64,000 nucleotides of DNA from Candidatus Enterococcus murrayae (GCF_017315985.1 NZ_JAFLVR010000011.1:62001-126000), one strand, 5' to 3'. Counted from the first letter of the stretch, positions 8,089 to 17,999 are shown. Numbers and translations are program-made. Notes: generated by a model from the letters alone, not told the origin.

Positions 8089-10086
8089 ATGGAAAAGAAG
8101 AAAGATCATATTAAGAAGCTTTCGGCAGCTGGATTGCTGATTGCGATGGGGGTTGTTTACGGAGATATCGGGACAAGCCCATTGTATGTAATGAAAGCTA
8201 TCTTGGAAGAAAATGGTGGGTTGAGTACTGTCACGCAAGATTTTGTTCTTGGAGCAGTCTCCCTTGTTTTTTGGACCGTCATGCTGTTAACGACGGTCAA
8301 ATATGTGCTGATTGCTTTAAAAGCAGACAATCATGGTGAAGGAGGAATCTTCTCTTTATACACCTTAGTGCGAAAAGGCGGGAAGTATTTAATCGTGCCT
8401 GCGATGATTGGCGGAGCAGCGCTATTAGCCGATGGAGTATTGACACCAGCCGTGACAGTTACGACGGCAATCGAAGGGTTGAGAGGAATTCCAGGTTTCT
8501 ATCAAGAATTCGGTAATAATCAAAATATTATCGTGATTATTACTTTAGTGATTTTGCTCTTTCTATTTTTGATCCAACGATTTGGAACGGATTTTGTTGG
8601 AAAGGCTTTTGGTCCCATCATGTTTCTGTGGTTTACGTTTTTAGGTTTAATGGGCTTATTAAACATTCCTTATGATTTTGGTGTGATCAAGGCGTTGAAT
8701 CCTTATTATGCCGTTCACTTATTATTCAGTCCTGATAATAAAATGGGTATCTTTATTTTAGGAAGTATCTTCTTGGCAACGACTGGTGCAGAAGCTCTTT
8801 ACTCTGATATGGGACATGTAGGTAAAAAGAATATCCATATCAGCTGGCCCTACGTTTTACTTTGTCTGATGTTGAATTACGCTGGACAGGCTGCATGGAT
8901 TTTGCATGCTAAAGGAGATGCGGCGATCGAAGGCATCGAAAATTTGAATCCCTTCTTCCAAATATTGCCAGAGGGCTGGATGATTTTTGGAGTCGTCTTT
9001 GCGACCATTGCTGCAGTCATAGCTTCTCAAGCATTGATTTCAGGATCATTTACATTGGTTTCTGAGGCAATCAAGTTAAAACTCTTACCAAGAATGCGGA
9101 TTATCTATCCTGGTAAAAGTATTGGACAGATGTATATTCCAGCAATCAATATGATTTTATGGGCAGCATGTTCATTGATTGTTCTGACTTTCCGTACGTC
9201 TAGTCATATGGAGGCGGCTTATGGACTGTCCATTACAGTTACAATGCTGATGACCACGTTCTTGCTGTATCACTACCTGCTGCAAAAAGGAACATCTCGG
9301 TTTTTGGCACTATTAATGTTAGTCTTTTTCGGAACGCTAGAAGGTTTCTTCTTCATCTCAAGTGTGACTAAATTTTTCCACGGCGGTTTTGTAGCCGTCG
9401 CAATGGCACTATTGATCTTGAGTGTCATGTACATCTGGTACCGAAGCAATCGTGTACAGGAAAATACTAGCCAAGATGTGAACTTCAAAGACTATCTTCC
9501 ACAGTTACAAGAATTACACGATGATAACAAGATTCCATATTATCAGACGAACGTGGTATTTCTGGTCCCGCGTTTGGATGGGGATCAGATTCCACAGCAA
9601 TTTATTTATTCGATTTTAGATAAACGATTGAAGCGAGCAAAAGTTTATTGGTTCGTGAATGTGGAAGTAACAGATGAGCCTTACACGGAAGAATATAGTA
9701 TCGATATGATGGGAACGGATTTTATTGTGAAGGTCAAACTTTATTTGGGATTTCGTATTTCCCAAGACGTCAATGTTTATTTACGTCAGATCATCCATGA
9801 TTTGATGAAGCAAGGACGTTTGCCAAAACAACCGCAACATTACTCATTGACACCGGGACGCCAAGTTGGTGACTTCCGCTTTGTGATGATTCAAGAAGTG
9901 CTGTCGAATATGACGAAATTAGATAAATGGGATCGTCAAGTGATGCAGGCACGACTCGCCATCAAACACCATACGGTTACTCCGGAGCGCTGGTTTGGGA
10001 TCGAATATAGTGAAGTAACTTATGAGACAGTTCCATTAATTGTAGGTGAAACTAGAAAAACATGGCTTAAAGAGCGGAAAATGTGA
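8089..10086 (+). CDS. kup: KUP-family potassium uptake transporter
   Basis: A 665-aa membrane protein with about 12 transmembrane segments in residues 1-460 and a cytoplasmic C-terminal domain. The [14 protein letters not shown] motif near the N-terminus is diagnostic. KUP proteins take up K+ (and Rb+, Cs+) driven by protons. ATG 8089 is chosen for AGGAG 8 nt upstream and the standard start [10 protein letters not shown]; a longer in-frame start at 8065 lacks this. Transcription from 7717 would pass the manganese-type riboswitch, so expression should depend on Mn2+. A second promoter in 7882-8088 cannot be excluded. Confidence 0.95.
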   Translation: MEKKKDHIKKLSAAGLLIAMGVVYGDIGTSPLYVMKAILEENGGLSTVTQDFVLGAVSLVFWTVMLLTTVKYVLIALKADNHGEGGIFSLYTLVRKGGKYLIVPAMIGGAALLADGVLTPAVTVTTAIEGLRGIPGFYQEFGNNQNIIVIITLVILLFLFLIQRFGTDFVGKAFGPIMFLWFTFLGLMGLLNIPYDFGVIKALNPYYAVHLLFSPDNKMGIFILGSIFLATTGAEALYSDMGHVGKKNIHISWPYVLLCLMLNYAGQAAWILHAKGDAAIEGIENLNPFFQILPEGWMIFGVVFATIAAVIASQALISGSFTLVSEAIKLKLLPRMRIIYPGKSIGQMYIPAINMILWAACSLIVLTFRTSSHMEAAYGLSITVTMLMTTFLLYHYLLQKGTSRFLALLMLVFFGTLEGFFFISSVTKFFHGGFVAVAMALLILSVMYIWYRSNRVQENTSQDVNFKDYLPQLQELHDDNKIPYYQTNVVFLVPRLDGDQIPQQFIYSILDKRLKRAKVYWFVNVEVTDEPYTEEYSIDMMGTDFIVKVKLYLGFRISQDVNVYLRQIIHDLMKQGRLPKQPQHYSLTPGRQVGDFRFVMIQEVLSNMTKLDKWDRQVMQARLAIKHHTVTPERWFGIEYSEVTYETVPLIVGETRKTWLKERKM

Positions 10087-10138
10087 TCCTATCATGTAGG
10101 TGATTTAATTGGCTCTATTCAAAACATTTATACAGATT

Positions 10139-10178
10139 AAGAACTTTTGGCTTGAATAAGCATCAAAAGTTCTTTTCT
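10139..10178 (+). terminator. kup terminator
   Basis: AAGAACTTTTG (10139-10149) pairs with CAAAAGTTCTT (10164-10174), followed by TTCTTTTT. Confidence 0.88.
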
Positions 10179-10235
10179 TTTTATTTGAAATAAGTTAAAT
10201 TAAGATTAAAAAAGAATGAAGGTGAGGGGTGCAGG

Positions 10236-10766
10236 ATGGAAATGACGATTTCAGGATTGCGAGATAAATTGTATAAGGCAGATAATGATCAGTTAATAGA
10301 GTTGCTTTGTCAGGTATATAAACATTCGGAGGTTGCTCAACAGATTGTTGATTCACGCTTTTTAGGCGATGATTACGGAATGCGCTTGGCAAAAACAACA
10401 AATCAAAGGTTAGAGAAAGCTTTTTTTCCACATGGAGAAATCGATCGTTCTTTAGTAAAAGCGGAAGAATTGTTGAGAAAGTTTCGCAAAAGCTGTCAAA
10501 ATCAGCGCGCCTTGATTGACGTAGAATTGTATTTTGTTGAATGCGGCTTAGATTTTGTGGGGATTTTTGGAGAATCAGAAGGCATTAAAGAATTGTTGAT
10601 TATGAGCTATGCATCGGCAGTAGCACGAATTTTGGAAGACGATTCGCAGATGTACTTCCAGATTTATTTTGCACGATGCAACCAAATTATCGATATGGCT
10701 AAGGATTTTACTTCAGAGTTTTCTCAGAATATGTTGGATGTATATTGCCAACTAGCAAAAGAGTGA
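10236..10766 (+). CDS. Hypothetical protein, resembles DUF6155 family
   Basis: A 176-aa soluble, probably all-helical protein with no signal peptide or membrane segment. The start (LRDKLYKADNDQLIELLCQVYKH) resembles the DUF6155 opening, but I recall this family only loosely. A GAGGGG lies upstream of ATG 10236; ATG 10242 is an alternative. It has its own terminator, shared with the convergent MATE gene. Function unknown. Confidence 0.72.
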   Translation: MEMTISGLRDKLYKADNDQLIELLCQVYKHSEVAQQIVDSRFLGDDYGMRLAKTTNQRLEKAFFPHGEIDRSLVKAEELLRKFRKSCQNQRALIDVELYFVECGLDFVGIFGESEGIKELLIMSYASAVARILEDDSQMYFQIYFARCNQIIDMAKDFTSEFSQNMLDVYCQLAKE

Positions 10767-10784
10767 GGTTAGCCCTCACTCTTT
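10758..10784. terminator. Convergent terminator containing both stop codons
   Basis: AAAGAGTGAGG pairs with CCTCACTCTTT around a 5-nt loop. The plus-strand TGA (10764-10766) and the minus-strand TAA (10769-10771) both lie inside the hairpin. Confidence 0.88.
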
Positions 10785-12139
10785 ATTTGTAGATGTAGTT
10801 GTTGTTCCTGATCCAATTTCTTCAAGTGTCGCATTGCTTTAAAGTATGAAGTCAGCAAGACGGCCGTTGATCCCATCCAAGCTAATGGTGAAGCAAATGC
10901 TGCACCGGCAAAACCGAATGCGTGTGTCAAAATAATAGCTGCAAAGGAGCGCATGACAAGTTCCATAATCCCGGCAATCGTTGGGATTTTTGCTTGACCT
11001 AAACCCTGCAGAGTGTAGCGTAAGATAAATAGAATGGCTAAAACCCAGTATAAAGAGCCGTTGATAGTGAAATAAATCTGTGCAAGTTCGAAGACACGAG
11101 TTTCAGTGCTATTAACGAAAAGTGCGACAAAAAAGCGGCCGCAGGTTATGACTAGAAGCCCAGCAAAGATACTGAATGCTCCGCTCATCAATAAGCATTG
11201 TTTCACGCCTTGTAAAATACGTCCATATTCTTTGGCCCCTAGATTTTGTGCAGTAAAGGTCGCCATAGTGATTCCAAATGACATCATAGGTAAGATGGCG
11301 AATTGATCGATACGGCTTGCAGTAGTTTGAGCTGCTACAACATCAGTTCCTAAGGTATTTAAAGCTGATTGCAAAATGACGGCACCAATCGCAATAATAG
11401 ATGATTGGAAGCCCATTGGCAGTGCTGCATTCAAATGCACACGCAAATCTGCTTTATCCAAAGAAAAATGTTTCCGGCCGATCTGCAGTAAAGGGATTTT
11501 TTTTCGAATGAACCACACACACATCAAGCTAGCAGCTACTTGAGCAATAACCGTCGCAAACCCTGCTCCTGCAACACCCATGTGAAAATAAATAATGAAT
11601 ACTAAATCCAGAACGACATTGATTACAACCGCAAAAGCTAAGAAAAATAGCGGTGTGCGGCTGTCGCCTAACGCTCGTACCATATTGGATAATAAATTGA
11701 AGCTCATTGAAGCAAAAATTCCGGCCAATATTATTGAAATAAATTTTTGCGCTTGATCCAATAGTTCTGGCGGGGTTTGCATCAATAATAGTAACGGTCG
11801 TAAGAATATCAGACTCAAAACGGTTAAGACGATTGTTACTCCCAGGCTAATGAGAATCGAGGAAGCAAAGCTTTTTCGGACACCTTGAATATCTTGGGCG
11901 CCAAAACGTTGTGCAGTTATAATTGATAAGCCTGCAGTCAAACCTTGTGCAAATCCGATAATCAAAAAACTGACACTGCTGGTAGCTCCTACTGCGGCCA
12001 ATGCATCTTTTCCTAATGTCTGACCAACAACTACCATGTCGACCATGCTATAAAATTGCTGAAAAACATTTCCTACAAATAAGGGCAAGGCGAACAGAAT
12101 GATCAGCTTTGCCGGATTTCCGTGAGTTAACTCTTTCAT
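10769..12139 (-). CDS. MATE-family multidrug/metabolite exporter
   Basis: A 456-aa protein with about 12 hydrophobic segments in two repeats, typical of the NorM/DinF superfamily of Na+- or H+-driven exporters in the cytoplasmic membrane. Motifs include ALPLFVGNVFQQFYSMVDMVVVG near the N-terminus (given in parts: ALPLFVGNVFQQ, FYSMVDMVVVG). ATG 12139, giving MKELTHGNP, is preferred over an extension to 12235, which would add a non-homologous segment overlapping the upstream terminator. The ribosome binding site is weak (GCGGGAAA). The substrate cannot be told from sequence. Confidence 0.92.
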   Translation of the reverse strand: MKELTHGNPAKLIILFALPLFVGNVFQQFYSMVDMVVVGQTLGKDALAAVGATSSVSFLIIGFAQGLTAGLSIITAQRFGAQDIQGVRKSFASSILISLGVTIVLTVLSLIFLRPLLLLMQTPPELLDQAQKFISIILAGIFASMSFNLLSNMVRALGDSRTPLFFLAFAVVINVVLDLVFIIYFHMGVAGAGFATVIAQVAASLMCVWFIRKKIPLLQIGRKHFSLDKADLRVHLNAALPMGFQSSIIAIGAVILQSALNTLGTDVVAAQTTASRIDQFAILPMMSFGITMATFTAQNLGAKEYGRILQGVKQCLLMSGAFSIFAGLLVITCGRFFVALFVNSTETRVFELAQIYFTINGSLYWVLAILFILRYTLQGLGQAKIPTIAGIMELVMRSFAAIILTHAFGFAGAAFASPLAWMGSTAVLLTSYFKAMRHLKKLDQEQQLHLQIKSEG

Positions 12140-12230
12140 CTTTTTCCCGCTTTCTAATAAAATTTTCTGATTGATATTACCACAATATTTTCTGAAAGCA
12201 AGAGGATCGAGTAAAAAGTTAAGAAAAAAA

Positions 12231-12253
12231 GACAACCCTTAAGAAAGGTTGTC
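12231..12253 (-). terminator. Terminator of the DUF960 gene
   Basis: Minus-strand GACAACC/GGTTGTC stem followed by seven T. It separates the DUF960 gene from the MATE gene. Confidence 0.88.
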
Positions 12254-12260
12254 TGAAAGA

Positions 12261-12584
12261 TTAGCGTTGACGGATCTCATTCGGTAATAAAATGGTTTGA
12301 CGGTTGCCGTCATCATAAGCATAGACTTCTTGTGGGAAATCATAAGAAAAACCAAACGGCAGGTCAATCCCCATCTCAACCTCGCTGCCTTCTTGGGAGA
12401 AGTGCATCGTGACACGTCCATTATTGTTGATCAAATCAAAACTTAAGATATTGTCTAATGGGATCAAGCCCTTTAAGTCTAAGTCAATGATATACCAGAT
12501 ACTATCAATCAGCTCGCCTGGCAAGCTGGACACCACACCGACAGAGGCATAACGACTTTTTTTCGAATCAAATGTTTCAAACAT
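12261..12584 (-). CDS. DUF960-family protein
   Basis: A 107-aa cytoplasmic protein. RYASVGVVSSLPGELIDSIWYIID at residues about 10-33 (seen in parts: RYASVGVV, LPGELIDSIW) matches the DUF960 pattern found in enterococci, streptococci and staphylococci. Start at 12584 follows AAAGGAGG with 7-nt spacing; an in-frame ATG at 12611 lies upstream of this site. It is monocistronic. No function is known to me. Confidence 0.83.
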   Translation of the reverse strand: MFETFDSKKSRYASVGVVSSLPGELIDSIWYIIDLDLKGLIPLDNILSFDLINNNGRVTMHFSQEGSEVEMGIDLPFGFSYDFPQEVYAYDDGNRQTILLPNEIRQR

Positions 12585-12771
12585 AGATTTTCCTCCTTTA
12601 GTTGGAATCACTTACTAAAAGTACAAGTAAGCTTTGTAGTGCCTTATTGTAAATCTTTTTATCAAAAAAGACCACTCATTGTACTTGGTATATAAGAAAA
12701 ACTAAATAATTAGCTACTTAAAGTAGGGAAGAAATTCTTCTTTATCTACTGTAATTTGATAAAAAAGAGAC

Positions 12772-12792
12772 ATGCCGGAATATTTCCGGCAC
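12772..12792 (-). terminator. rplY terminator
   Basis: Minus-strand TGCCGGAA/TTCCGGCA with a 3-4 nt loop, then TGTCTCTTTTTT. Confidence 0.82.
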
Positions 12793-12806
12793 ATCTTAAC
12801 AAATAG

Positions 12807-13424
12807 TTATTCTTCTGTTGATTCACCGATGACTTCTGGTTGAGTACCTTCAGATACTTCGCCTTCTGCAGGAAGTTCTTGAGCTTCTTGTACAGAAGCG
12901 ACTTGTTCTTCTGCATCCGTTACAATCGTATAATCAGGGTTCTTAGGTAGATCGCTGATTGAGATTGATTGACCGATTTCTAGTCCAGAGATGTCAACTT
13001 CAATACCTTCTGGTAATTTTTCTGGTGTTGCAGAGACAATTACTGTATAAAGTGTTTGGGCAAGCACTCCGCCAGCCTTCACGCCAACAGCTTCACCGAC
13101 TAGATTAATTTCTGTTTCAGCTTCAGTTTCTTCTGACAAGTTTACAGATACTAATTCAACATGTGTTAAACGATGAGTAAAAGTATCTAATTGAGTCTCA
13201 CGTAATAATGTGTTTACTTTCTTTCCGCCAATTTCAACAGTAAAAACAGTATTTGCACCATTTTCACGCAATAATCTTGAAAATTCACGCTCGTCGATTG
13301 AAATAGGTGTGCTTTCAACCTTGTACCCATTGACGATTGCGGGAACTTTTCCTTCATGACGTAATTTGTTACGAACGGAACGAGGACGAGTTGCTCTTTC
13401 TTCTACTTTCAATGATACTGCCAT
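12807..13424 (-). CDS. rplY: 50S ribosomal protein L25 (general stress protein Ctc type)
   Basis: A 205-aa protein. Residues 1-95 are the 5S-rRNA-binding L25 domain (RSVRNKLRHEGKVPAIVNG). Residues about 100-185 form the TL5/Ctc C-terminal beta domain. An acidic tail rich in Glu (residues 175-205) follows. In B. subtilis the homologue Ctc is stress-induced. The start at 13424 (MAVSLKVEE) has AAGGAGG upstream; an ATG 6 nt further upstream is possible. A long leader with an attenuator-like hairpin precedes it. Confidence 0.95.
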   Translation of the reverse strand: MAVSLKVEERATRPRSVRNKLRHEGKVPAIVNGYKVESTPISIDEREFSRLLRENGANTVFTVEIGGKKVNTLLRETQLDTFTHRLTHVELVSVNLSEETEAETEINLVGEAVGVKAGGVLAQTLYTVIVSATPEKLPEGIEVDISGLEIGQSISISDLPKNPDYTIVTDAEEQVASVQEAQELPAEGEVSEGTQPEVIGESTEE

Positions 13425-13446
13425 AACCAAATTCCTCCTTAAAATG

Positions 13447-13660
13447 TGACTGTCTGTGGTTAAGCAGACAGATTTTATTTAAGTGACGGGTTATTCTCAG
13501 CACAATGGCTTTGCGAAAAAAACGCAAAAAGACAGTCGTATACACAACTGTCCAAAAAAAGTCTAAGTACAACTTTCTCTACCAGGTCATAACGCTGTGT
13601 ATGAGAAACCTTTTAACACCGAAGTGTCGATTCACTTAATCATACGAATCTCTGACTCGT
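13447..13660 (-). promoter_or_regulatory. Structured leader of rplY
   Basis: About 210 nt of untranslated leader with several minus-strand hairpins: ATACGA/TCGTAT, ACAC-TTCG-GTGT, TTTCTC/GAGAAA (plus 13574-13579 with 13603-13608) enclosing CATA/TATG, the terminator at 13531-13552, and CTGTCTG/CAGACAG next to the ribosome binding site. The layout suggests attenuation; the ligand is unknown. Confidence 0.6.
13516..13552 (-). terminator. Attenuator-like terminator in the rplY leader
   Basis: Minus-strand GACAGT/ACTGTC stem (13531-13552) followed by TTTTTGCGTTTTTTT. It lies between the promoter and the gene, so read-through would be required for L25 expression. Confidence 0.65.
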
Positions 13661-13668
13661 ATAATTAA

Positions 13669-13697
13669 ATTCTAGGTCTAATCTAATCGAAATGCAA
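13669..13697 (-). promoter_or_regulatory. Promoter of rplY
   Basis: Minus-strand TTGCAT (13697-13692), 17-nt spacer, TAGAAT (13674-13669). Confidence 0.7.
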
Positions 13698-13868
13698 GCA
13701 TTAACTTCCTGCTGGTTTTGAGTAAAGAGTGATTTTATCAGTGGAAATGCGCTAGTGTAGAGGTTTTAGAGAGGAAATTAATTATTTAATAGAGCATGAT
13801 TTACAGGCAAAAGATAAACCGTACTGTTCTTCAAAAGTGAATAAAACGTAAATGCCAAGCTTGAGGGT

Positions 13869-13897
13869 TTTGTCTTCTATATAAAATTCGGTATAAT
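13869..13897 (+). promoter_or_regulatory. Promoter of the pseudouridine synthase gene
   Basis: TTTGTC, 17-nt spacer, perfect TATAAT at 13892-13897; start codon about 29 nt downstream. Confidence 0.65.
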
Positions 13898-13925
13898 AAG
13901 TCCGACAGATTTGAAGGAGACCAAC

Positions 13926-14642
13926 ATGCGCTTAGATAAGGTGATAGAACAAAATCTTAAAACGTCTCGAAAAGAGATGAAACGTCTGTTTCTTATGAAG
14001 AAGGTTTTTGTTGATGGGGCAATCGAGCTTAATCAGCATCGAAATGTCGACAGTCAGCTCCATGAGATTCTTGTTGATGGTCAAAAATTGAAAACGAGTC
14101 ATGTATATTATTTACTGAATAAACCAGCAGGTGTTGTGACAGCCAAGAAAGATGCAAAACTTCAAACAGTAACACAGTTAGTGGGGGAAGAAGACCGCCC
14201 TGCCGCTTTATATCCAGTCGGCCGCTTAGATCGAGATACAAAAGGATTATTACTTTTGACGGACAATGGACAATTAGGTTATGATCTTTTGCAGCCGCAT
14301 GCTAAAGTTGCAAAGCTGTATCGTGCAACAGTTAATGAAACAGTGACCACAGCAGATGTGGCGGCTTTTGAAAAAGGGATAATTTTTCACGGTGGGATAC
14401 GTTGTCAGCCAGCACAGTTGAAAATTCTGAATTCAGAAGCTGGAAATTCGGAGGTTCTGCTGACTATCCAAGAAGGCAAGTTTCATCAAGTCAAAAAGAT
14501 GTTTTTGGCTCGTGGGAAAAAAGTGACTAGTCTGGTGCGCCTTGCAATGGGGCCGTTGATTTTACCAGAAGACTTAGCAGAAGGTGCTTATCGATCGTTG
14601 ACGCTAGCTGAGCTTCGACAATTAAAAACATACTTTAGATAG
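13926..14642 (+). CDS. RsuA/RluB-family rRNA pseudouridine synthase
   Basis: A 238-aa enzyme: an S4-like RNA-binding domain (residues 1-50) followed by the synthase domain. GRLDRDTKGLLLLT carries the expected catalytic aspartate, D102. RsuA members modify 16S rRNA and RluB/E/F members 23S rRNA; the short S4 part and overall size favour RsuA-like, but the exact target is uncertain. ATG 13926 follows AAGGAG. Its stop lies 11 nt before the next ATG, so it is probably cotranscribed with the HAD gene. Confidence 0.92.
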   Translation: MRLDKVIEQNLKTSRKEMKRLFLMKKVFVDGAIELNQHRNVDSQLHEILVDGQKLKTSHVYYLLNKPAGVVTAKKDAKLQTVTQLVGEEDRPAALYPVGRLDRDTKGLLLLTDNGQLGYDLLQPHAKVAKLYRATVNETVTTADVAAFEKGIIFHGGIRCQPAQLKILNSEAGNSEVLLTIQEGKFHQVKKMFLARGKKVTSLVRLAMGPLILPEDLAEGAYRSLTLAELRQLKTYFR

Positions 14643-14653
14643 AAGGTTTGAAA

Positions 14654-15340
14654 ATGGGATACGAAACAATTTTATTTGATATTGATGATACTTTACTGGA
14701 TTTTAAGGCAGCGGAAGAGCAAGCTTTAAGCTGGCTATTTCAAGATATGGGGGTAGAGCCCTCCCTATCAGTGAAAAATAATTATAAAAAAATGAATCAA
14801 GGATTCTGGCGTGACCATGAAGCAGGGTTGCTTTCGCGCCAAGAACTGTTAGATAACCGCTTCCGTTTATTTTTTGAGCAGTATGAACGAGAGGTTGATG
14901 GTCCGAGGACAGAAGCTCGTTATCGGCACTATTTAAATCAAGGGCATCAGTTGATCTCAAACAGCCTAGAAGTCGTGGAGAACTTAAGTCAGAAAAAAGA
15001 TCTTTATGTAGTTACTAATGGAGTCTCTGCAACGCAGCACCAACGTCTAAAAAAATCAGGACTGGCTCCTTATTTTAAGAAATTGTTTATTTCGGAAGAG
15101 ATGGGTGTCCATAAACCGATGAAAGAATTCTTTGACATTGTTTTTGCTGAGATTCCTCAGTTGGATAAAGAAAAGACCGTAATCGTTGGTGATTCTTTAA
15201 CTTCAGACATCAAAGGTGGGCAAACTGCTGGGATAGATACGATCTGGATGAATCCACAGGGAAAAGAAGCAATGGAAATCAAACCAACATTTCAGATTAA
15301 AAAATTAACTGACCTCTATCAGATTTTAGAAGAATTTTAA
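14654..15340 (+). CDS. YjjG-type HAD phosphatase (noncanonical pyrimidine nucleotidase)
   Basis: A 228-aa HAD-superfamily hydrolase with DIDDTLLDF (nucleophile D9, acid/base D11), a TNG motif II, a HKPMKEFF lysine and GDSLTSD motif IV. The helical cap after motif I fits the YjjG group, which dephosphorylates nucleoside monophosphates, including damaged pyrimidine nucleotides. ATG 14654 is chosen at 8-nt spacing from AGAAGG; a TTG two codons upstream is possible. Uridine kinase follows, so nucleotide metabolism is a shared theme. Confidence 0.9.
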   Translation: MGYETILFDIDDTLLDFKAAEEQALSWLFQDMGVEPSLSVKNNYKKMNQGFWRDHEAGLLSRQELLDNRFRLFFEQYEREVDGPRTEARYRHYLNQGHQLISNSLEVVENLSQKKDLYVVTNGVSATQHQRLKKSGLAPYFKKLFISEEMGVHKPMKEFFDIVFAEIPQLDKEKTVIVGDSLTSDIKGGQTAGIDTIWMNPQGKEAMEIKPTFQIKKLTDLYQILEEF

Positions 15341-15410
15341 GTTTTTGATAGTAATTTGGCGATGTTTCGCTATAATAGGACTAATGAAAAACGAAAGAGG
15401 TTTTATTTGC

Positions 15411-16037
15411 ATGGAAAACAAGCCGATCATTATTGGTGTAACGGGCGGTTCGGGAAGTGGAAAAACAAGTGTTAGCCGCGCGATTTACAATCGGTTTCCC
15501 AATCATTCGATTATGATGCTGGAGCACGATTCTTATTATAAGGACCAAAGCGGTATCAGCTTTGAGGAACGGTTAAAAACAAATTATGATCATCCGTTTG
15601 CGTTTGACACAGATTTATTAATCGAGCATTTAAAAGAGTTAACGAAATACCAATCGGTAGAAGTGCCGATCTATGATTACGTAAAGCATACCCGCAGTGA
15701 AAAAGTCTATGTGCAAGAACCCAAAGAGGTCATTATCTTGGAAGGGATCTTAATTCTTGAGGACGAACGTTTACGCGATTTGATGGATATAAAGATCTAT
15801 GTAGATACTGATGATGACATTCGGATCATTCGTCGTATCAAACGAGATATGAACGAGCGTGGTCGGACTCTAGAATCAGTTATCGACCAATACTTGACAG
15901 TAGTTAAGCCGATGTACCACCAATTTATTGAACCGACCAAACGCTACGCAGACATCATCGTACCAGAAGGCGGAGAAAATCATGTAGCTATCGATCTGAT
16001 TGCGACAAAAGTAGCGAGTTTTTTGAATCATGAGTAA
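15411..16037 (+). CDS. udk: Uridine kinase
   Basis: A 208-aa P-loop kinase that phosphorylates uridine and cytidine for pyrimidine salvage. Walker [10 protein letters not shown] is at residues 12-20; HDSYYKD and the IPIYDY-like [11 protein letters not shown] motifs bind the nucleoside. The frame is open back to 15345, but ATG 15411 follows AAAGAGG and matches the usual N-terminus. A TATAAT at 15371 may be a -10 element of its own promoter. Confidence 0.96.
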   Translation: MENKPIIIGVTGGSGSGKTSVSRAIYNRFPNHSIMMLEHDSYYKDQSGISFEERLKTNYDHPFAFDTDLLIEHLKELTKYQSVEVPIYDYVKHTRSEKVYVQEPKEVIILEGILILEDERLRDLMDIKIYVDTDDDIRIIRRIKRDMNERGRTLESVIDQYLTVVKPMYHQFIEPTKRYADIIVPEGGENHVAIDLIATKVASFLNHE

Positions 16038-16075
16038 AAAGAGCAAGACAGAAAGTTTTCTGTCTTGCTCTTTTT
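16036..16075 (+). terminator. udk terminator
   Basis: GAGCAAGACAGAAA pairs with TTTCTGTCTTGCTC, flanked by A and T runs; probably bidirectional. Confidence 0.92.
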
Positions 16076-16090
16076 AACAATTTTTTATGA

Positions 16091-16174
16091 TGCGGCCGAG
16101 AAGACTCGAACTTCCACGGTATTGCTACCACTAGCGCCTGAAGCTAGCGCGTCTGCCAATTCCGCCACGACCGC
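16091..16174 (-). tRNA. tRNA-Leu (CAG anticodon)
   Basis: An 84-nt cloverleaf on the minus strand. The acceptor stem is GCGGTCG with CGGCCGC. The anticodon stem CTAGC/GCTAG encloses TTCAGGC, giving anticodon CAG. The long variable arm, typical of tRNA-Leu, and the T loop GTTCGAGTC are present. CCA is not encoded after the discriminator A, so it must be added by the CCA-adding enzyme. Confidence 0.95.
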
Positions 16175-16248
16175 AAAGAAAGCACGTATTTATTTTAGCA
16201 TAAAAAATTGATTATGACAGCGAAAAAGATGCGATGCTAAATGAAAAA

Positions 16249-16273
16249 TCCCGACTCAGTTAATAAGTCGGGA
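16249..16273 (-). terminator. gpmA terminator
   Basis: Minus-strand TCCCGACT/AGTCGGGA stem followed by TTTTT. Confidence 0.85.
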
Positions 16274-16279
16274 AAAATG

Positions 16280-16966
16280 TTATAAGTAGTATTTTTTAGC
16301 GACTGTTAAGTCGTCGTTCAAGTCATAAACAAGCGGTTGACCTGTTGGGATTTCTAAGTCCATGATATCTTCGTCAGAAATACCTTCAATGTGTTTAGCT
16401 AATGCACGCAGTGAGTTGCCGTGCGCTGCTACTAAAACAGTTTTGCCGTCTTTCAAAGCAGGAGCGATTTCATCTTGCCAGAAAGGTAATGCACGTTCTA
16501 GAGTAACTTTTAAGTTTTCTCCACCAGGGATATCGCGAGGATCCATCATTGCATAACGACGATCTTGTGCTGCTGAGCCTTCATCAGTTGCTTCCATCAA
16601 TGGAGGTAATACATCGTATGAACGACGCCAGATGTGAACTTGTTCGTCACCGTATTTTTCAGCGGTTTCTTTTTTGTTCAGGCCTTGCAATTTACCATAG
16701 TGACGTTCGTTTAAGCGCCAAGATTTGATTGTTGGTACCCAAAGTTGATCGGAGTTTTCTAAGATCAAGTCACAAGTTTTGATTGCACGAGTTAAAACAG
16801 ATGTATATGCAACATCGAATTCAATTCCTGCTTCTTTGATTTTACGGCCGCCTTCTTTTGCTTCTTCGACACCTTCTGGAGCCAAGTCAACGTCTGCCCA
16901 GCCAGTAAATTGATTCAATTTGTTCCATTCACTTAAGCCGTGACGAGAAAAAACTAATTTTGGCAT
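16280..16966 (-). CDS. gpmA: 2,3-bisphosphoglycerate-dependent phosphoglycerate mutase
   Basis: A 228-aa glycolytic enzyme that interconverts 3- and 2-phosphoglycerate. RHG at 8-10 carries the phosphorylated histidine H9; [13 protein letters not shown] and the later AAHGNSLRA (second catalytic His) are all present. The frame is open to 17065, but ATG 16966 follows AAAGGAGA and gives the standard start [10 protein letters not shown]. Confidence 0.96.
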   Translation of the reverse strand: MPKLVFSRHGLSEWNKLNQFTGWADVDLAPEGVEEAKEGGRKIKEAGIEFDVAYTSVLTRAIKTCDLILENSDQLWVPTIKSWRLNERHYGKLQGLNKKETAEKYGDEQVHIWRRSYDVLPPLMEATDEGSAAQDRRYAMMDPRDIPGGENLKVTLERALPFWQDEIAPALKDGKTVLVAAHGNSLRALAKHIEGISDEDIMDLEIPTGQPLVYDLNDDLTVAKKYYL

Positions 16967-17095
16967 AACATTCTCTCCTTTGAAATTTCTGAAATTTTCA
17001 ATTCCTGATTCATTGTACAATGTTTCCGCCATGATTTCCATTAAATTGAGTGTGTTTTTTATCAAATCACATGCTTTAAAGGGATTTTTATAAAA

Positions 17096-17776
17096 TTATT
17101 TTGCTGGAGTTTCTAAAATTTTTGGCCCTTCAGTAGTGCCGACAATTACACGAGAGATCATATCGATAAATAAGCCATGCTCAACAACACCGACACAAGC
17201 ATCAAGTTCTTCAGCGAGTGCATGTGGATTTTCAATAGTTTCTAAATGAAGGTCAATAATGTAATGCCCTCCATCTGTAGTTAAGAGTTCATTAGCATCA
17301 TCCATGCGCCATGTTGGCTCGTAACCTTTTGATTCAAACAGACGAAAGACGTTGTGACTGCCGAATGGCACGACTTCAACAGGTAAAGAAAATTGCCCCA
17401 ACTTATTAACCATTTTGCTTTCGTCTACAATCCAGATGCAATCCTTTGAATAGGTTGCCACTACTTTTTCGAAGAGCAGCGCTGCACCGCCGCCTTTGAT
17501 TCCTTGAAAGTCATTGCTGATTTCATCTGCACCATCAATTGTAAGGTCGACCGATTCTACATCGTCAATTGCTTTTAAGGGAATACCTAATTCTTTTGCC
17601 TGTTCTTCTGTTTTAGAGGAAGTCACAACACCTGTAATCTTTAAGCCTTCCTCATTCACTCGACGACCTAATTCCTTCACTAAATAATAAGCTGTTGATC
17701 CAGTACCTAGCCCAACGGTCATTCCGTCTTTGACAAATTTTGCTGCTTCAATCCCAACTGATTCTTTCAAATTCAT
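17096..17776 (-). CDS. rpiA: Ribose-5-phosphate isomerase A
   Basis: A 226-aa enzyme of the pentose phosphate pathway that interconverts ribose 5-phosphate and ribulose 5-phosphate. [12 protein letters not shown] (residues about 22-33), TSKTEEQA, DGADEI and KGGGAALL are the family's active-site loops. The start at 17776 has AAAGGTGG upstream. It lies next to gpmA on the same strand, 129 nt upstream, possibly cotranscribed. No regulatory element was recognised in its leader (17777-17990). Confidence 0.95.
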   Translation of the reverse strand: MNLKESVGIEAAKFVKDGMTVGLGTGSTAYYLVKELGRRVNEEGLKITGVVTSSKTEEQAKELGIPLKAIDDVESVDLTIDGADEISNDFQGIKGGGAALLFEKVVATYSKDCIWIVDESKMVNKLGQFSLPVEVVPFGSHNVFRLFESKGYEPTWRMDDANELLTTDGGHYIIDLHLETIENPHALAEELDACVGVVEHGLFIDMISRVIVGTTEGPKILETPAK

Positions 17777-17999
17777 TGAAAAATCCCACCTTTTGTTAAG
17801 TTACGTTCATTGTAATCGCAAAAAAAGAAAAAAGATAGCCTTTTAAGTAAAAAAGACCAAAAAAATGAATGCGGTTTATTTGCTGGGAATCTGGGAATTA
17901 ACAAACTATTTATTTTACGAATAAGAATTTTCTTATTTGGATATTTTTCTAAAGGGCTGGTTACAACATTAATAGTAGAAAAAAACTCTGAATAGTTTG

